Made by a program: the position numbers and the translations under genes. Of a stretch of 64,000 nt of DNA, positions 1-10,451 are shown piece by piece. Positions within the stretch are counted from its first letter, which is position 1, and the number at the start of each line of letters is the position of its first letter. The DNA comes from Lysinibacillus pakistanensis (GTDB taxonomy: Bacteria; Bacillota; Bacilli; Bacillales_A; Planococcaceae), in NCBI GenBank assembly GCA_001312325.1, contig BBDJ01000008.1, positions 100,192 through 164,191 of the forward strand, given 5' to 3'. The notes under the pieces were generated by a model. It was not told the origin of the DNA and did not search any database. It saw only the letters and a program-made list of their open reading frames with translations.

Positions 1-2
1 TT

Positions 3-279
3 ATTTTTGAGCGAAACAAAGGAACAATCTATCAAAATTCTAAAAATGAGCTAATTGATTTAATGCTTGAAACGAAAAGACCCTATTTAAAAAAATAACT
101 ATAAGAGCTATGAAATCAGTAGTGAGGAAAATATAATTTTGTTAGATATTATCTCGAATAATGTAATAGATATGCTGTTAGATTTATTAAAACGGGAACT
201 AAGTGAAGATAGTCGTAAACGAATTTTTGAGGCATTGACTATCTATCGATTATATGGCATGAAAAATTTAAATGAATAG
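3..279 (+). CDS. C-terminal part of an unidentified protein, frameshifted
   Basis: The window opens inside a gene whose 5' end lies outside it. Removing one A from the run of 7 near position 90 joins two frames into about 90 residues that end LYGMKNLNE before TAG at 277-279. The tail is helical and charged (LLKRELSEDSRKRIFEALT). It could be the ligand-binding half of a TetR-type regulator, but no diagnostic motif is visible and I do not assign a function. A terminator hairpin follows at 289. Confidence 0.45.
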
Positions 280-288
280 TTTAAAAAA

Positions 289-324
289 ATGTAGGTGAAA
301 AACGTCCACCTACATTCTATTTTT
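289..324 (+). terminator. Rho-independent terminator
   Basis: The 9-base arms ATGTAGGTG and CACCTACAT are perfectly complementary around a 9-base loop and are followed by TCTATTTTT. It closes the partial gene that ends at 279. Confidence 0.8.
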
Positions 325-378
325 GCTCAAAAATGAATTATCTATTCACTTTTGAATACGATTTAACGGGGGATTAAT

Positions 379-1660
379 ATGAACAAAAGATTAGCATTGA
401 AAAATTGTCATATCATTCATGGAGATAGTAATAAGTCTATTGCAGATAATATGACCATTTTAATAAATGAAAATGGCATCATTGAACATATCGGAAAAAC
501 GAAGGAATTGAAGATTTCTAAAAACTATAAAACCATCAATTTAGCTGGTAAATATGTGATGCCAGGATTAATAAATGCACATGTACATCTTTTCTCAGAT
601 GGAAAACCATTTACAATGTCATCAAATGAAAGCATGTTGAAAACGGGGCATAAGCTGTTAGATACAAAAATGGGTAGAGCATTATTAAAGAAACGAATGA
701 AGAGAAATGCCCTAAACGCCTTACATGCTGGTATTACAACGATGCGTAGTGTAGGTGAATTCTTTTACACGGATGTTCATTTACGGGATGAAATCAAGGC
801 AAATAAATTTATTGGTCCAAATTTGCTTGTATCCGGTTATTTTCTTAGTGTTACTGGTGGGCATGGTGCACCATACTTAGCACTAGTAAGTGATTCACCA
901 TGGGAAGGAAGAAAAAAATGTAAGAATAAATAGTAAACATGGTGTTGATCTAATAAAAATTTGTGTGACAGGTGGTGTGACCGATGCAAAAGCGATAGGT
1001 GAGGCTGGTAGGTTACAAATGACGGAAGAAGAGGTAACTGCTATTTGTGATGAGGCACATAAAATGGGTTTACTCGTAGCGGCTCATGCAGAAAGTACAG
1101 AAGGTGTAAGAATCGCCTTAAAAGGTGGGGTGGATACAATTGAGCATGGAGCTGAAATGGATGAAGAGATTATTGCCTTATATCAACATAATCCAAAAGC
1201 TTTAAGAGGTTATTCTGCTTTAATTCCAACTTGTCAGGCTGGATATCCTGTTGCAACTCTTGATTCAGCAATCACGAAGGTCAAACATGTTGTCAAAGAG
1301 AATTCCAAACTAGTTTATGAGGGAATGATGGTTAGTTTAAAACAAGCCATCACAAATCATATCAAAATTGGTGTCGGAACTGACGCTGCTATGCCCTATG
1401 TTACTCATTATGATTTATGGAGAGAGCTCAATCATTTCTTAAAGTATACAAGCCTTAGTCCAAATCAAGTTATTGAATGTGTAACAAAATCCAATGCAGA
1501 AATTTTAGGAATTGATCATATTACTGGAACTGTAGATATTGGGAAACAGGCTGACTTAATTGTTCTAGAACGAAATCCATTAGAAGCGATACAAACCTTA
1601 TCAGAGGTAAAGATGGTCTTGATAAAAGGGCATTTGATAAAAAAATCCTACAGTTTCTAG
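379..1660 (+). CDS. Metal-dependent amidohydrolase (imidazolonepropionase/prolidase-like)
   Basis: This is an amidohydrolase-superfamily enzyme of about 426 residues, expected to hydrolyse an amide or peptide-like bond at a metal centre in the cytoplasm. It shows the first metal-binding motif HVH in MPGLINAHVHL near residue 65, a candidate metal-bridging Lys in DLIKICVTGG, His in VAAHAES and in DTIEHGAE, and the late Asp in GVGTDAAM. The C-terminal ITGTVDIGKQADLIVL segment is typical of the beta-sandwich that closes this fold. Start ATG 379 follows a GGGGG ribosome site. One extra A in the AAAAAAA at about 910 breaks the gene; dropping it reads through as EGRKNVRINSKHG. The substrate cannot be told from sequence. 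It stands alone between two terminated units. Confidence 0.85.
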
Positions 1661-1792
1661 AATTAATAAAGTTGATAAATTGTTAAATTCCAAATTTTAA
1701 TGAGAATAAATTAGCTTATAAAAACCTACCTTTTTACTATCAGTATCAATAAAAATACCTATTCATTTATGACTAGATGACTTAGGCAATTA

Positions 1793-1823
1793 TTGCTAAT
1801 ATGCAAAAAAATATTGCTATAAT
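1793..1823 (+). promoter_or_regulatory. Probable sigma-A extended -10 promoter
   Basis: TGCTATAAT at 1815-1823 is an extended -10 element (TGn followed by a perfect TATAAT). A weak -35 candidate, TTGCTA, lies at 1793 with a long 19-base spacer. It is about 44 bases upstream of the surface protein start. Confidence 0.55.
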
Positions 1824-1866
1824 GGGTATAGATTGATACATACATAGTAGTAAGAGAGGCGAGAAG

Positions 1867-4800
1867 ATGGATAAAGCTAAACTATTTTTAATGGCAGCAG
1901 CTCCAGTGGCTCTAATTGTGCCAATGGAAGTACAAGCGGCTGAAGCAAGTATTGTTAAAATTACTGGAAATAATATTGAGGGAGCTGAAATAACAGCCGA
2001 TACTTCTTTGGTTCCAAAAGATAAAGAAATTGATTCCTATCAATGGTTTTCAGTTGAGGGAGAAAATCAAACTCAAATAGGTGTGGGTCATAAGATATCG
2101 ATACCAGCAGGTGTTGCTGATAAAGCCATTATTGTGAAAGTGACAACTAAAGATGGAACTGAGTATTTAAGTGACAAAATGATTGTCCATACTACCTTGC
2201 AACTAGCTGGAAATACCTATGTAAACGGTAAAATCTATCCGGAAATTAATAATCTCAATCCTAAACCTGTAATGAAGAGCTACCAGTGGTATTTCTTTGA
2301 CAATGGTAAGAAAACACTAATTAAAGGTGCAACAAATATAGAGCTTACCGTTCCAGTTGAAGCGGCGGGGAAACAGTTAGTTGTAGAGGCAAAATCAGAG
2401 GATGGAAAAAACTTTACAAGTACACCAATCTCAATCGATGCGCTACAGTTGAAGTTAGATCCTGATCCCTCTATTACGCCATTACAAATTAATGGGTATT
2501 CACCAGAAAAATTTGTATTGCCTGGAGATACATTATCCGTTGTGACGCCGACTGTTAAAGATGATACGAGAGATTTAAAAGCAGAGCAGGTTTCGTATGC
2601 TTACCAATGGATGTATAAAATGGGTGATTCCTATTCCTTTATTTCTGGAGCAACAGGTGCTACCTATAAGATTCCTACAGACGCATTAGAAAATCAAATT
2701 AATAAAATTGTAGTCCGTGTGATAGTAACTGTTGGCACAAAGGAAGCAGGTCCTAGTTACTCCGAGGTGGTAGAAGTAGCAAATAATCCAGCTGAAGGAT
2801 TAGTGAAATCTATCGATGAGTTATTAGAAGGGAATTCAAATAAGGCTATTGTCTATAAATCTTTAGGCTTTACGCAATTTGGTAATGAACTAACAAGCCT
2901 AACAAGTAAATATACAGCATTAACAGCAGCAGCTAAGACAAATGTGACTAACTATGATATTTTAAAGCGTGCTATAGAGGATTATAAAGTAGTGAAGTCT
3001 TTAAAAAAATCAAATACTCGAGGCACAAAAATTAGTGATGGTACGGCTAAAATCCAAAAGTTCAAAGCGTTAGATTCAGAATATGAAAAGTTAGATTTAT
3101 TGCAAAGAAGTATTGATATGAGCATGTATACTGACATTCAGAGTGGCTTAGGAAATGCATCACAGAATACAGATATTGCAGAGGTAATAGAGATTAATAA
3201 ATTAATTTTAGGGCTTTTAGATTCACTGGCAAATGGATCATCCTATGAATTAGTAAAATATAAAAATTCACTTTCTGATTTACAGAAAAACATTAAGGCG
3301 ATAGAGGATCGTATTGCCAAGCTTTCCAGTGAATATAAATCGACTGTTCAAAATCTGGATATTTTAAATACAGCAAAGGCCGATATTAAAAAAAGTACAG
3401 GCCTTTTTAGATAAAGCTAATAAAATAGATGTCAATACTACTGCCAAAAAAAACAGGTCGCTGCAGCAAAAAAACATCCACACAGCCTACGAAAAGCTTA
3501 ATGTGAAACAGCAAAGCCTAGTACCTAGTACCCTTTTCGATGTGGGTAGTAATCTTGCCAAAGCAGAGACGGCTGAGGAACAAGATGTTACCAATGTTCA
3601 AAGTGTGATAGATAAATATATTACATTAGGGCCAACTACTGAGTATAAAGGAATCAATACGATAGAGGACACCAAGGAAATCAATAAAGCTCTTACAATG
3701 TATAAAACGCTGACGAAGGAAAATGCCAAAAAGATAACGGGCTATACAGAGCTTTTACAATTGCAGAAGGATATAAAAGCTGCAGACAAGGTGACGGCAC
3801 AAATTGAAAAATATAAGCAACTGCTGAATACAGAAGGTATCAGTTATTCCAAACTAAATTCAACGTATAACAGTACATTGAGTGCACTCAATAAATTAAC
3901 GATGCTGCAAAAATCCTTAGTGAAAAATAGTAATACATTACTCTCACCTTCAACATCTGAGCAGCCACCAGGTGATAAACCATTGCCTGAGACTGAGGTA
4001 AAGGCAAAGGAATTGGGAACTGCCTTTGTGGCTAAAATCAATCTTGTTATTGCGGTACCAAACAGTAATTTTGCAAGCTATGCCCAAGATATAGAAAAAT
4101 TAGTGAATGAGTATAAAAGCGGACTTACATCAGCTGCGCGTAAATATGTGACAAATTATAATGAATTAAAAGCGGCGGAAAAAGATGTGAAAGCGGTGCA
4201 GTCATTTATAAAGAAAGCTGAAACGGCAGCAATGGAGGCTGATTTGAAAAAGCGTTATGCAAAAATTCAAGGTGTCCAAAAGGCTTATTTAAGCTTATCT
4301 GCTAATCAGCAAAAGCTTGCTGGTGCAGATGAAACCTATAAAAATTTAATTGCTTCTTTAACAAATAATGACATATATACAGATTTGACCGAATTAGATC
4401 AAGCGATTGCTAAGCTTTCTGACGGTAATGCAAGTATAGAGGATATTAAACAACTAGAAGGTAAGTATAAAAATCTTTCAGCAGCGGAGCAAAAGAAAGT
4501 TATCAATTATTCAATCTTAAAACAAGCAATGGCTGATGTAAAAAAGGTGGAGGCTTTCATTACTCAATATAATAGAATGCAAGAAAACCCTGCAAAAAAA
4601 TAGTCCAAATGTAATAAAAGCCTTTAATGCACTAACAGCACAGCAAGCAAATCTTGTTCCAAGTCAAATGCGAGATACAATTATTCAACAAGAAAAACAA
4701 CAGCGTGAATCAAATGATGTAGCATTGGGGTTAGTAAGTAAAATTGACAAAATAGTGAGCTCTGGCATATATATAGCCAATCTAAAGATTGAAGTTGGTA

Positions 4801-5043
4801 ATTTGCGCAGTGAATATGAAGGACTTTCAACAGTTCAAAAAAAGCTTAGTGAAAAATTATTCAAAGCTGACAAAAGCGGAAAATGATTTAGCAAAGGTTG
4901 CTGAGGTTCGTACATTAGAGGAGGCAATTTTAAACGCTGATGACAAACAGGCTGCAAGAAAGGCTTGGCAAAATGCCTTTAATAAACTTTCTAATCAATT
5001 AGAGAAATTATATATAGAAGAGTATCCTACAAGAATCGAATAA
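1867..5043 (+). CDS. Large secreted surface protein with YQW-type beta domains and helical repeats
   Basis: After frame correction this is one protein of about 1,057 residues. It starts at ATG 1867 after AGAGGCGAGAAG, with a signal peptide (hydrophobic core LFLMAAAPVALIVPM, likely cleavage after VQA). Residues ~30-310 hold three Ig-like domains marked by SYQWFSVEG, SYQWYFFDN and YAYQWMYK. The rest is made of ~80-residue helical repeats with signatures such as TNYDILKRA, YEKLDLLQRS and AYEKLNVKQQ. I see no LPXTG, SLH or LysM anchor, so how it is held at the cell surface is unclear. Frames break at A-runs near 3390, 4595 and 4845, and probably near 3450, where comparison with the paralogue at 12671 suggests compensating errors. 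Function unknown; adhesion or S-layer-associated roles are only inference. Confidence 0.8.
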
Positions 5044-5053
5044 TCATATCTAT

Positions 5054-5098
5054 AAAACCGTTATTTTGAAAAAGAAACATCAAAATAACGGTTTTTAT
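5054..5098. terminator. Bidirectional terminator
   Basis: A long hairpin pairs AAAACCGTTATTTTGA with its near-perfect complement TCAAAATAACGGTTTT. It is flanked by A on one side and T on the other, so it can end both the surface gene and the convergent transporter gene. Confidence 0.85.
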
Positions 5099-5111
5099 AT
5101 TAGATTTACTA

Positions 5112-6031
5112 TTATTTTCTTTGATTCGTTACGCTAAAAATGTTAAAAGAAACTCCTTTTAATTTTTTAAAGTATGTGAATAAATAGCACCCTAAAATGA
5201 CCATTAATCCTCCAACACCTTGTAGCCATGTCAATTGTTCGCCTAAAAACAAAAACGCAAGGATAGCAGTAAAAATTGGATTGAAATTCAAGTAAATACC
5301 AGATGCTGTGCCGCCTAATTTTTGTATGCCAATATTCCAAAGAACAAGACAAACAACAGTAGAGATAACACCTGTATATAAAATCGATAAAATAAAAGAA
5401 TAATTGATATTATAAATATGAAAATGAAAGATATTCATGGGTAGAAGAATAAGAAGTCCAAATAAACCTGAATATAAGGTACACATTAGGGGAGAAGTCG
5501 TTTTCATCGCCCATAAGCTACATACGGAGTATATCCCCCAAACACCTACAGCTAGTATCATCTGTAAATCCCCCATATTATAATCCGTAGAAAATAGTAA
5601 ATTAATCTTTCCTTTGGACAGAACAATCAGGACACCTAAAAGTGAAATCATCATAGATAAAACTTGTCGTATATTGATTCTTTCTTTTAAAAAGAAATAT
5701 GAAAAAAAATAGCAATAGAAATAGTATTTAGTGCTGAAATTAACCCAACATTGGTTGAGGTAGTTTGTTCTAATGCTGAAAATTGGAGAAGGTTAAATAG
5801 CGCAACACCTGAGATGCCCATTAAAATTAATGGTAAAACTGCATGTGAGGAAGGGATTATTTTTTTGTCCTTCCACCAAACCATAGGCAGAAGAACAGCA
5901 ATAGCAATGATCCACCTTAAGCTCGTTAATGTCAGCGGTGAAGCATGATCTACAAGAGATTTGCCAACTACAAAATTTCCTCCCCAAAGCAAGCTTGTGA
6001 AGAGTAACAATAACACATAAAACTTTGACAT
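5112..6031 (-). CDS. EamA/DMT-family transporter
   Basis: A drug/metabolite-superfamily inner-membrane transporter of about 305 residues with roughly ten membrane segments in two EamA repeats. Repeat 1 begins with LLLFTSLLWGGNFVVGKSL, a typical EamA opening; repeat 2 contains GGTASGIYLNFNPIFTAIL. Such proteins usually export amino acids or small metabolites. A run of eight A (T on the coding strand) near 5700 splits it; removing one base rejoins ALNTISIAIFF to SYFFLKERI. It is divergent from an Lrp/AsnC regulator at 6274, the usual arrangement for an exporter controlled by its neighbour. Confidence 0.85.
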
Positions 6032-6080
6032 ATCATTTAGCTCCTTTTATTTTTCATGCTTAAGCTGAAAAATAGAAGCC

Positions 6081-6092
6081 ATTGTGCACAAT
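6081..6092. promoter_or_regulatory. Palindrome in the divergent promoter region, candidate Lrp-type operator
   Basis: ATTGTGCACAAT is a perfect 12-base palindrome lying 50 bases upstream of the transporter start and between the divergently transcribed transporter and Lrp/AsnC regulator. It is a plausible operator for the neighbouring regulator, though nothing ties it to that protein except position. Confidence 0.4.
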
Positions 6093-6273
6093 GACATTTT
6101 CCATATGAATTTGTTAATTATTATATGGTTTTTGTTGATTTTAAGGAATACTATTTTGTATAATTCAAAAAAAACGAAATAAAAGAAAATGAAATATGTA
6201 TTTAGAGAAATAAAATTAATTTGAAAGCTATTATTAAGCTTGTTTTTAGAATAAACATAAAAGGAGAATCTAA

Positions 6274-6765
6274 GTGGAATCATTTGTCAGCAAAATTTTA
6301 GATACCATCGATATACAAATTTTAGATATTTTACAAAAGGAATCTCAAATAAGTAATGCCGAACTTGCAAGACGTGTTAATTTGTCCCCACCAGCAACAC
6401 ATACAAGAATAAAACGCTTAGAGAGTGAAGGGTTTATTAATAGACAGGTAGCGATTTTAAATCAGGAGAAGCTTGGATTTGATTTACTGTGCTATGTTTT
6501 TATCAGTACAAATATCCATCAAGCTGAACAATTAGATATTTTGGAAAATGCTTTAGAGGCAATGCCAGAAATATTAGAATGTCATTGTTTAACAGGGGAA
6601 TACGATTATCTGCTAAAGGTAGTAATAAGAGACAGGAGGGAGCTGGATAGCTTTATAAGAAAGTTAAATAAGCTTGGTATATCAAGAATTCAAACTAATT
6701 TATCATTAAGAGAAATCAAACATTCTACAGTTTTGCCTATAACTAACGTTGGGCTTGGAAAATAG
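6274..6765 (+). CDS. Lrp/AsnC-family transcriptional regulator
   Basis: This is an intact 163-residue DNA-binding regulator. The N-terminal winged helix is clear (ILDILQKESQISNAELARRV, then LSPPATHTRIKRLESEGFI), followed by a RAM ligand-binding domain with the VLNQEKLGFDLLCYVFI-like start (here AILNQEKLGF) and CHCLTGEYDYLLKVVIRD. Family members bind amino acids and act as oligomers. Start is GTG 6274 behind AAAGGAG. It is divergent from the DMT exporter and probably controls it. Confidence 0.92.
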   Translation: MESFVSKILDTIDIQILDILQKESQISNAELARRVNLSPPATHTRIKRLESEGFINRQVAILNQEKLGFDLLCYVFISTNIHQAEQLDILENALEAMPEILECHCLTGEYDYLLKVVIRDRRELDSFIRKLNKLGISRIQTNLSLREIKHSTVLPITNVGLGK

Positions 6766-6944
6766 CTACAGAGTAATTCTCTTTTTAATAAAAGTAGTTT
6801 ACTGAAAAAGTATGAGTCTATCTTTTTCAACAAAAGTTTCAATACGTATTGAATGTACCAATTTTGTTTTAGCATACAAATTGGCATATTAAGCAGAATG
6901 AGCACATAATCTATTATTTTTTTAGGAATTTTTAGAATATATTG

Positions 6945-6972
6945 TTGTGAAAATGTAAAAATATAGTATAAT
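6945..6972 (+). promoter_or_regulatory. Probable promoter of comX-comP
   Basis: TTGTGA (6945-6950), a 16-base spacer and a perfect TATAAT (6967-6972) lie about 100 bases upstream of comX. The leader that follows carries the inverted repeat TAGTTACA (6980) / TGTAACTA (7037) and a repeated AGGTGTA (6975 and 7034). Confidence 0.55.
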
Positions 6973-7073
6973 GAAGGTGTAGTTACAATGTTGGTTAAAA
7001 ATACCTTATTAAGGATATTATTAACATATAAATAGGTGTAACTATAAAAAAACATATGAAATGAGGAGATTTT

Positions 7074-7233
7074 ATGATTAACATGATTCAATTTTTGGAG
7101 CAAAATCCGTCAGTAGTATCTTTGTTAAAAGAAAAAAAAGGCTTCTCTTATTGGCATTACAGAACTTGAACAAAAGGCAATCTTAGATTCGTTTGATGAA
7201 GAGCTGTGTATAGAAAATCGTTTGTGGAACTAA
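7074..7233 (+). CDS. comX: ComX pheromone precursor
   Basis: This is a 52-residue precursor of an extracellular quorum-sensing peptide once one A is removed from the eight-A run at 7132-7139. It aligns with Bacillus ComX through the hallmark KKASLIG (B. subtilis KEACLIG) followed by ELEQKAILDSFD, and it ends ENRLWN. That puts a Trp one residue from the C-terminus, the residue that ComQ prenylates in known ComX. Start ATG 7074 follows GAGGAG at good spacing. Its end overlaps the start of comP, so the two are probably translationally coupled. The uncorrected frame would give a 30-residue peptide that lacks the SLIG region. No comQ is present upstream, where only 308 bases separate it from the lrp gene. 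Too short and broken to be found by length alone. Confidence 0.8.
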
Positions 7234-9569
7234 GGTCAACTAAATTTAGATGGTTTTGGCTTACTATAGGTATATATGTAATAATAGGGATTTATTTATT
7301 ATTTACATCTTATAGTAAGCCCTTCATAAATATTGAAATAGAAGAAAAAGGCGGGAATTGGATAGTAACAAATCCATACTACAAGGATTGGGCTAACCAG
7401 TATAAAATAGTGCCTGGAGATATTATATTAAAAGTAGATGGGAAAGATATAAAAAATATTTCCAATGTAAAGTATGAATTCGTAATACGTACAGCAAATA
7501 AATTAACTTTAGAGAAACCTAATGGTGATATAGTACATGTAAAGATAAAACCATTCGATATTCCTCAACAATTTTATTATGTATTTGTTGTACCTACTAT
7601 ATATTACTTCCTATCATTAATACTTTCCGTATATTTGTACCTAAAACAGAAAAATACAGCATTATTAAATCTATTAATCTTATTTATACTAACAGTTTCA
7701 TTAGCATATGTAAGTATAGGAGCGTCTGGGATATTAAACAACGTGGGGGTAATTGTAAATCGTAGTAGTATGCTGCTGTGTCCTGTGCTTTTAATTCATT
7801 TTTTTAAGGCTTTACTTTGATTTTTTTTAAATATAAAATGGTTGTTTATCAATAATATAAAGATTCTATATGTACTCCCTCTATCGGTAGTATTTTTAAG
7901 CATTTATGGTATTACAAATAGTTCTACTCATGTCGCGCTTTCAAATATAATCTTAGGGATATTTTTCTTACTACTTATCATAATTCTTGGGATTATGATT
8001 TCAGGGAATTTTAAATATAAAATACCACAATTAAAAATATTATTGAGCAGTATTATTATTCCTTTTATGCCCTTTCTGTTTCTATACGCGTTACCAGAAG
8101 TTATCTTTCATAAACAAATTCTTTCGGCAGATATTTGTTCTCTTTTTTTAGTATTGATACCTTATAGTTTTATTTGTACACAGCTCACTGAACGTTTATT
8201 TGATATGGAATACTTCATTACACGGTTACGTCATTATTTTAATTTCTCTTTTGCCTTTACGATTTGGCTAATGATTGGTCTTTATTGGATTACTGATTTA
8301 TCGATTTCAAGAATGACAGAAATCTTCTTTTTTTACTTTTTTTGTCATTAATCGCCCTTTTTTTATTTAAAAGAGAAGATTGATTATCGCAAGCGAAAAA
8401 TCCTGTTTTCTACAAAGGGAGATTATATCCATCGTTTGTATACAACTGTTGATAGTATAGGTAGAGTGGTAAAAATTGAAGATTTACTAGAAAGATTTGT
8501 TCAGGAAGTCTCCCTGCATCTTGAAATCCATCATGTTTATGTACTCACCTATGATTTTCACACACATGCCGTTACTTCAACGAGCAAATTAAAAGAATAT
8601 ACACAAAATCAAGTGGATGAAGTATTCATTGAGCAGCTACGGTTAGGGGATATTAAGAAAACGGCTCATTTTTACGTTGCTTTATTCATCAAGATACGAA
8701 TTATAAAAGAATTCTAGTTGTGGATCATAATCAATCTATTTATCTAAAAGAAGAGGAATTATTATGGCTAGAGCTAGTGCTTCTGTATTTAAATAATTTT
8801 ATTGAAAATACGAAAATGGTTGAGGGTCTATTAGAACAGCTAAAGCATATGAAAGCAGCGGATAAAAGCCAATTGCCATGGCTCAATAAATTACTTTGGC
8901 TACGGTTTGAAGAAGAAAAATATCAATTGGCACAAGAGTTACACGATACAAACCTACAAGAACAGCTACATATCGCTAGAGAAATGGATGTGCTTGTCCG
9001 TACGAAGAATACGGATGATCTTCAAACAAAGCTTTCGAAGATTCATGAACATATGCTAGCTTCTTTAAATGATTTAAGAGGCTATTGTGAAAATTTAAAG
9101 CCTCCTTTATTAGATACATTGGGCCTAAATGCTGCCCTTGAGAAGCTTATTCAAAAAAAATCATAAACGTGCTGAATTTGTTTTAGTTTATACCATTGAT
9201 CGCCTTTACTTAGAGGATGAGCGTTTAAACTTAATGATTTATCGTCTTTTCCAAGAGCTATTGAATAATGCTTTGAAGCATTCATATGCTGATACGGTTG
9301 AAATTAACCTATTTGAAACAGAAGATGGATTTGAGATTAATTATTCTGATAATGGTGTTGGCTGTAAGATGGATGATATTATTCTTGCTGATTCCATGGG
9401 GATTAGGGGAATGCAAGAACGGGTACAAGCTTTTAATGGTCAGTTCTCAATCAATACGAATTTAGGGGAAGGAATGTCCATTCGAATTATAGTGAATGAA
9501 GGAAATACTTCCACTACTTATGACTACGATATCTGTAATAAAAGGCATGTTCATAGTACCATAGGATAA
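7206..9569 (+). CDS. comP: ComP-type membrane sensor histidine kinase
   Basis: About 785 residues after joining six pieces. A first membrane segment is followed by an extracytoplasmic PDZ-like domain (IVPGDIILKVDGKDI). A block of membrane helices ends in ERLFDMEYFITRLRHYF, which matches the same point in B. subtilis ComP. A cytoplasmic GAF-like stretch follows, then a HisKA_3 phosphoacceptor region (AQELHDTNLQEQL, His near residue 580) and a HATPase domain (LLNNALKHS N-box, DNGVGCKM). It should sense the ComX peptide made just upstream. Breaks fall at T-runs near 7805, 7822 and 8335, at about 8670 and at the A-run at 9155. The C-terminus runs about 20 residues past the usual end (STTYDYDICNKRH). 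No response regulator follows; a terminator does. Confidence 0.85.
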
Positions 9570-9605
9570 TCTATGAATAGTAAGCAAAACATGAATCATT
9601 TTCAT

Positions 9606-9664
9606 ACCTTCTAATCTTTTCGAATGTGCAAAATCAAGCACAAGTAAAGATTAGAAGGTTTTTG
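9606..9664 (+). terminator. Terminator after comP
   Basis: ACCTTCTAATCTTT pairs perfectly with AAAGATTAGAAGGT across a 26-base loop, followed by a T-rich stretch. It shows that the comX-comP unit ends without a comA gene. Confidence 0.75.
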
Positions 9665-9718
9665 CTTTGAAATTATGAAATTTTATGCTTAGTTAGTAGA
9701 AGAGAGGGGATGTTAGTC

Positions 9719-10411
9719 TTGGAAAAAGATGAAATGGTACAAAACTTTATCGCACAACAAAATGATTTAAAGGAGCATATTTCTCTTCAAAATAATTTCT
9801 TAGAGAATCAAATTAGCCTTGTAGCCGGCTTAGATATTGCCTATTGGCATAAAAATAATAAAGAGTATGGAGCCTGCTGTATACAAGTTTTTGATTTTAG
9901 ATCAAAAAATTTGATAGAGCAAGTTTCGTATATAAATGAAATTACTGTTCCTTATATTTCTGGGTTCTTAGCTTTTCGAGAATTGCCTCTTATTTTAGAA
10001 GCTGTGAAAAAGCTGAAAACTCAACCAAGCCTATATATGTTTGATGGGAATGGTTATCTACATAAGCGCCATATGGGAATTGCCACACATGCTTCCTTCT
10101 ACTTAAAGAAACCAACAATAGGAGTAGCAAAAACTTACTACAAAATTGAAAATATTGATTTCACGATGCCTGAAAATATTGCTGGAGCATTTACTGATAT
10201 TGTCATTGATGGAGAGGTATTTGGGCGTACGCTTAGAAGTAGAAAGAATGTGAAGCCAATATTTGTATCATGTGGAAACTGGATTGATTTAGACACAGCC
10301 ACAAATATAACAATGCACTTTATTGACAAAGATAGCCGTCTACCAATCCCTGTTAGATATGCAGATTTAGCTACTCATCAGGCAAGGAAATTGCATCAAG
10401 ATGATGTGTGA
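9719..10411 (+). CDS. nfi: Endonuclease V (deoxyinosine 3' endonuclease)
   Basis: DNA-repair nuclease that cuts near deaminated adenine (inosine). The protein is intact at about 230 residues and shows the family core: VAGLDIAY with the first metal Asp, VPYISGFLAFRELP, the MFDGNGYLHKRHMGIATH block with the second Asp, and KPTIGVAKTYY. It resembles the YwqL type of Bacillus. ATG 9710 directly abuts the GAGAGGGG ribosome site, so TTG 9719, at normal spacing, is the more likely start; ATG 9734 is also possible. It stands alone after the comP terminator. Confidence 0.9.
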   Translation: MEKDEMVQNFIAQQNDLKEHISLQNNFLENQISLVAGLDIAYWHKNNKEYGACCIQVFDFRSKNLIEQVSYINEITVPYISGFLAFRELPLILEAVKKLKTQPSLYMFDGNGYLHKRHMGIATHASFYLKKPTIGVAKTYYKIENIDFTMPENIAGAFTDIVIDGEVFGRTLRSRKNVKPIFVSCGNWIDLDTATNITMHFIDKDSRLPIPVRYADLATHQARKLHQDDV

Positions 10412-10451
10412 ACATGTCGATATATGTGTAATAGAGTTAGGGGATTTGAAA

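Noticed and set aside
5751..5987. Small frames within the DMT exporter
   Set aside because: They are shadows of the transporter's coding frame near its homopolymer break.
6690..7103. 137-codon open frame on the minus strand over the comX leader
   Set aside because: It is antisense to the lrp end and comX, has no ribosome site, and its A+T-rich composition gives only Leu/Tyr/Lys-rich text with no family resemblance.
7074..7166. A 30-residue peptide ending SYWHYRT, from the uncorrected comX frame
   Set aside because: It loses the SLIG and ELEQKAI region shared with ComX and stops far from comP. The eight-A run is the standard error type in this window, and the corrected 52-residue frame fits the family and overlaps comP.
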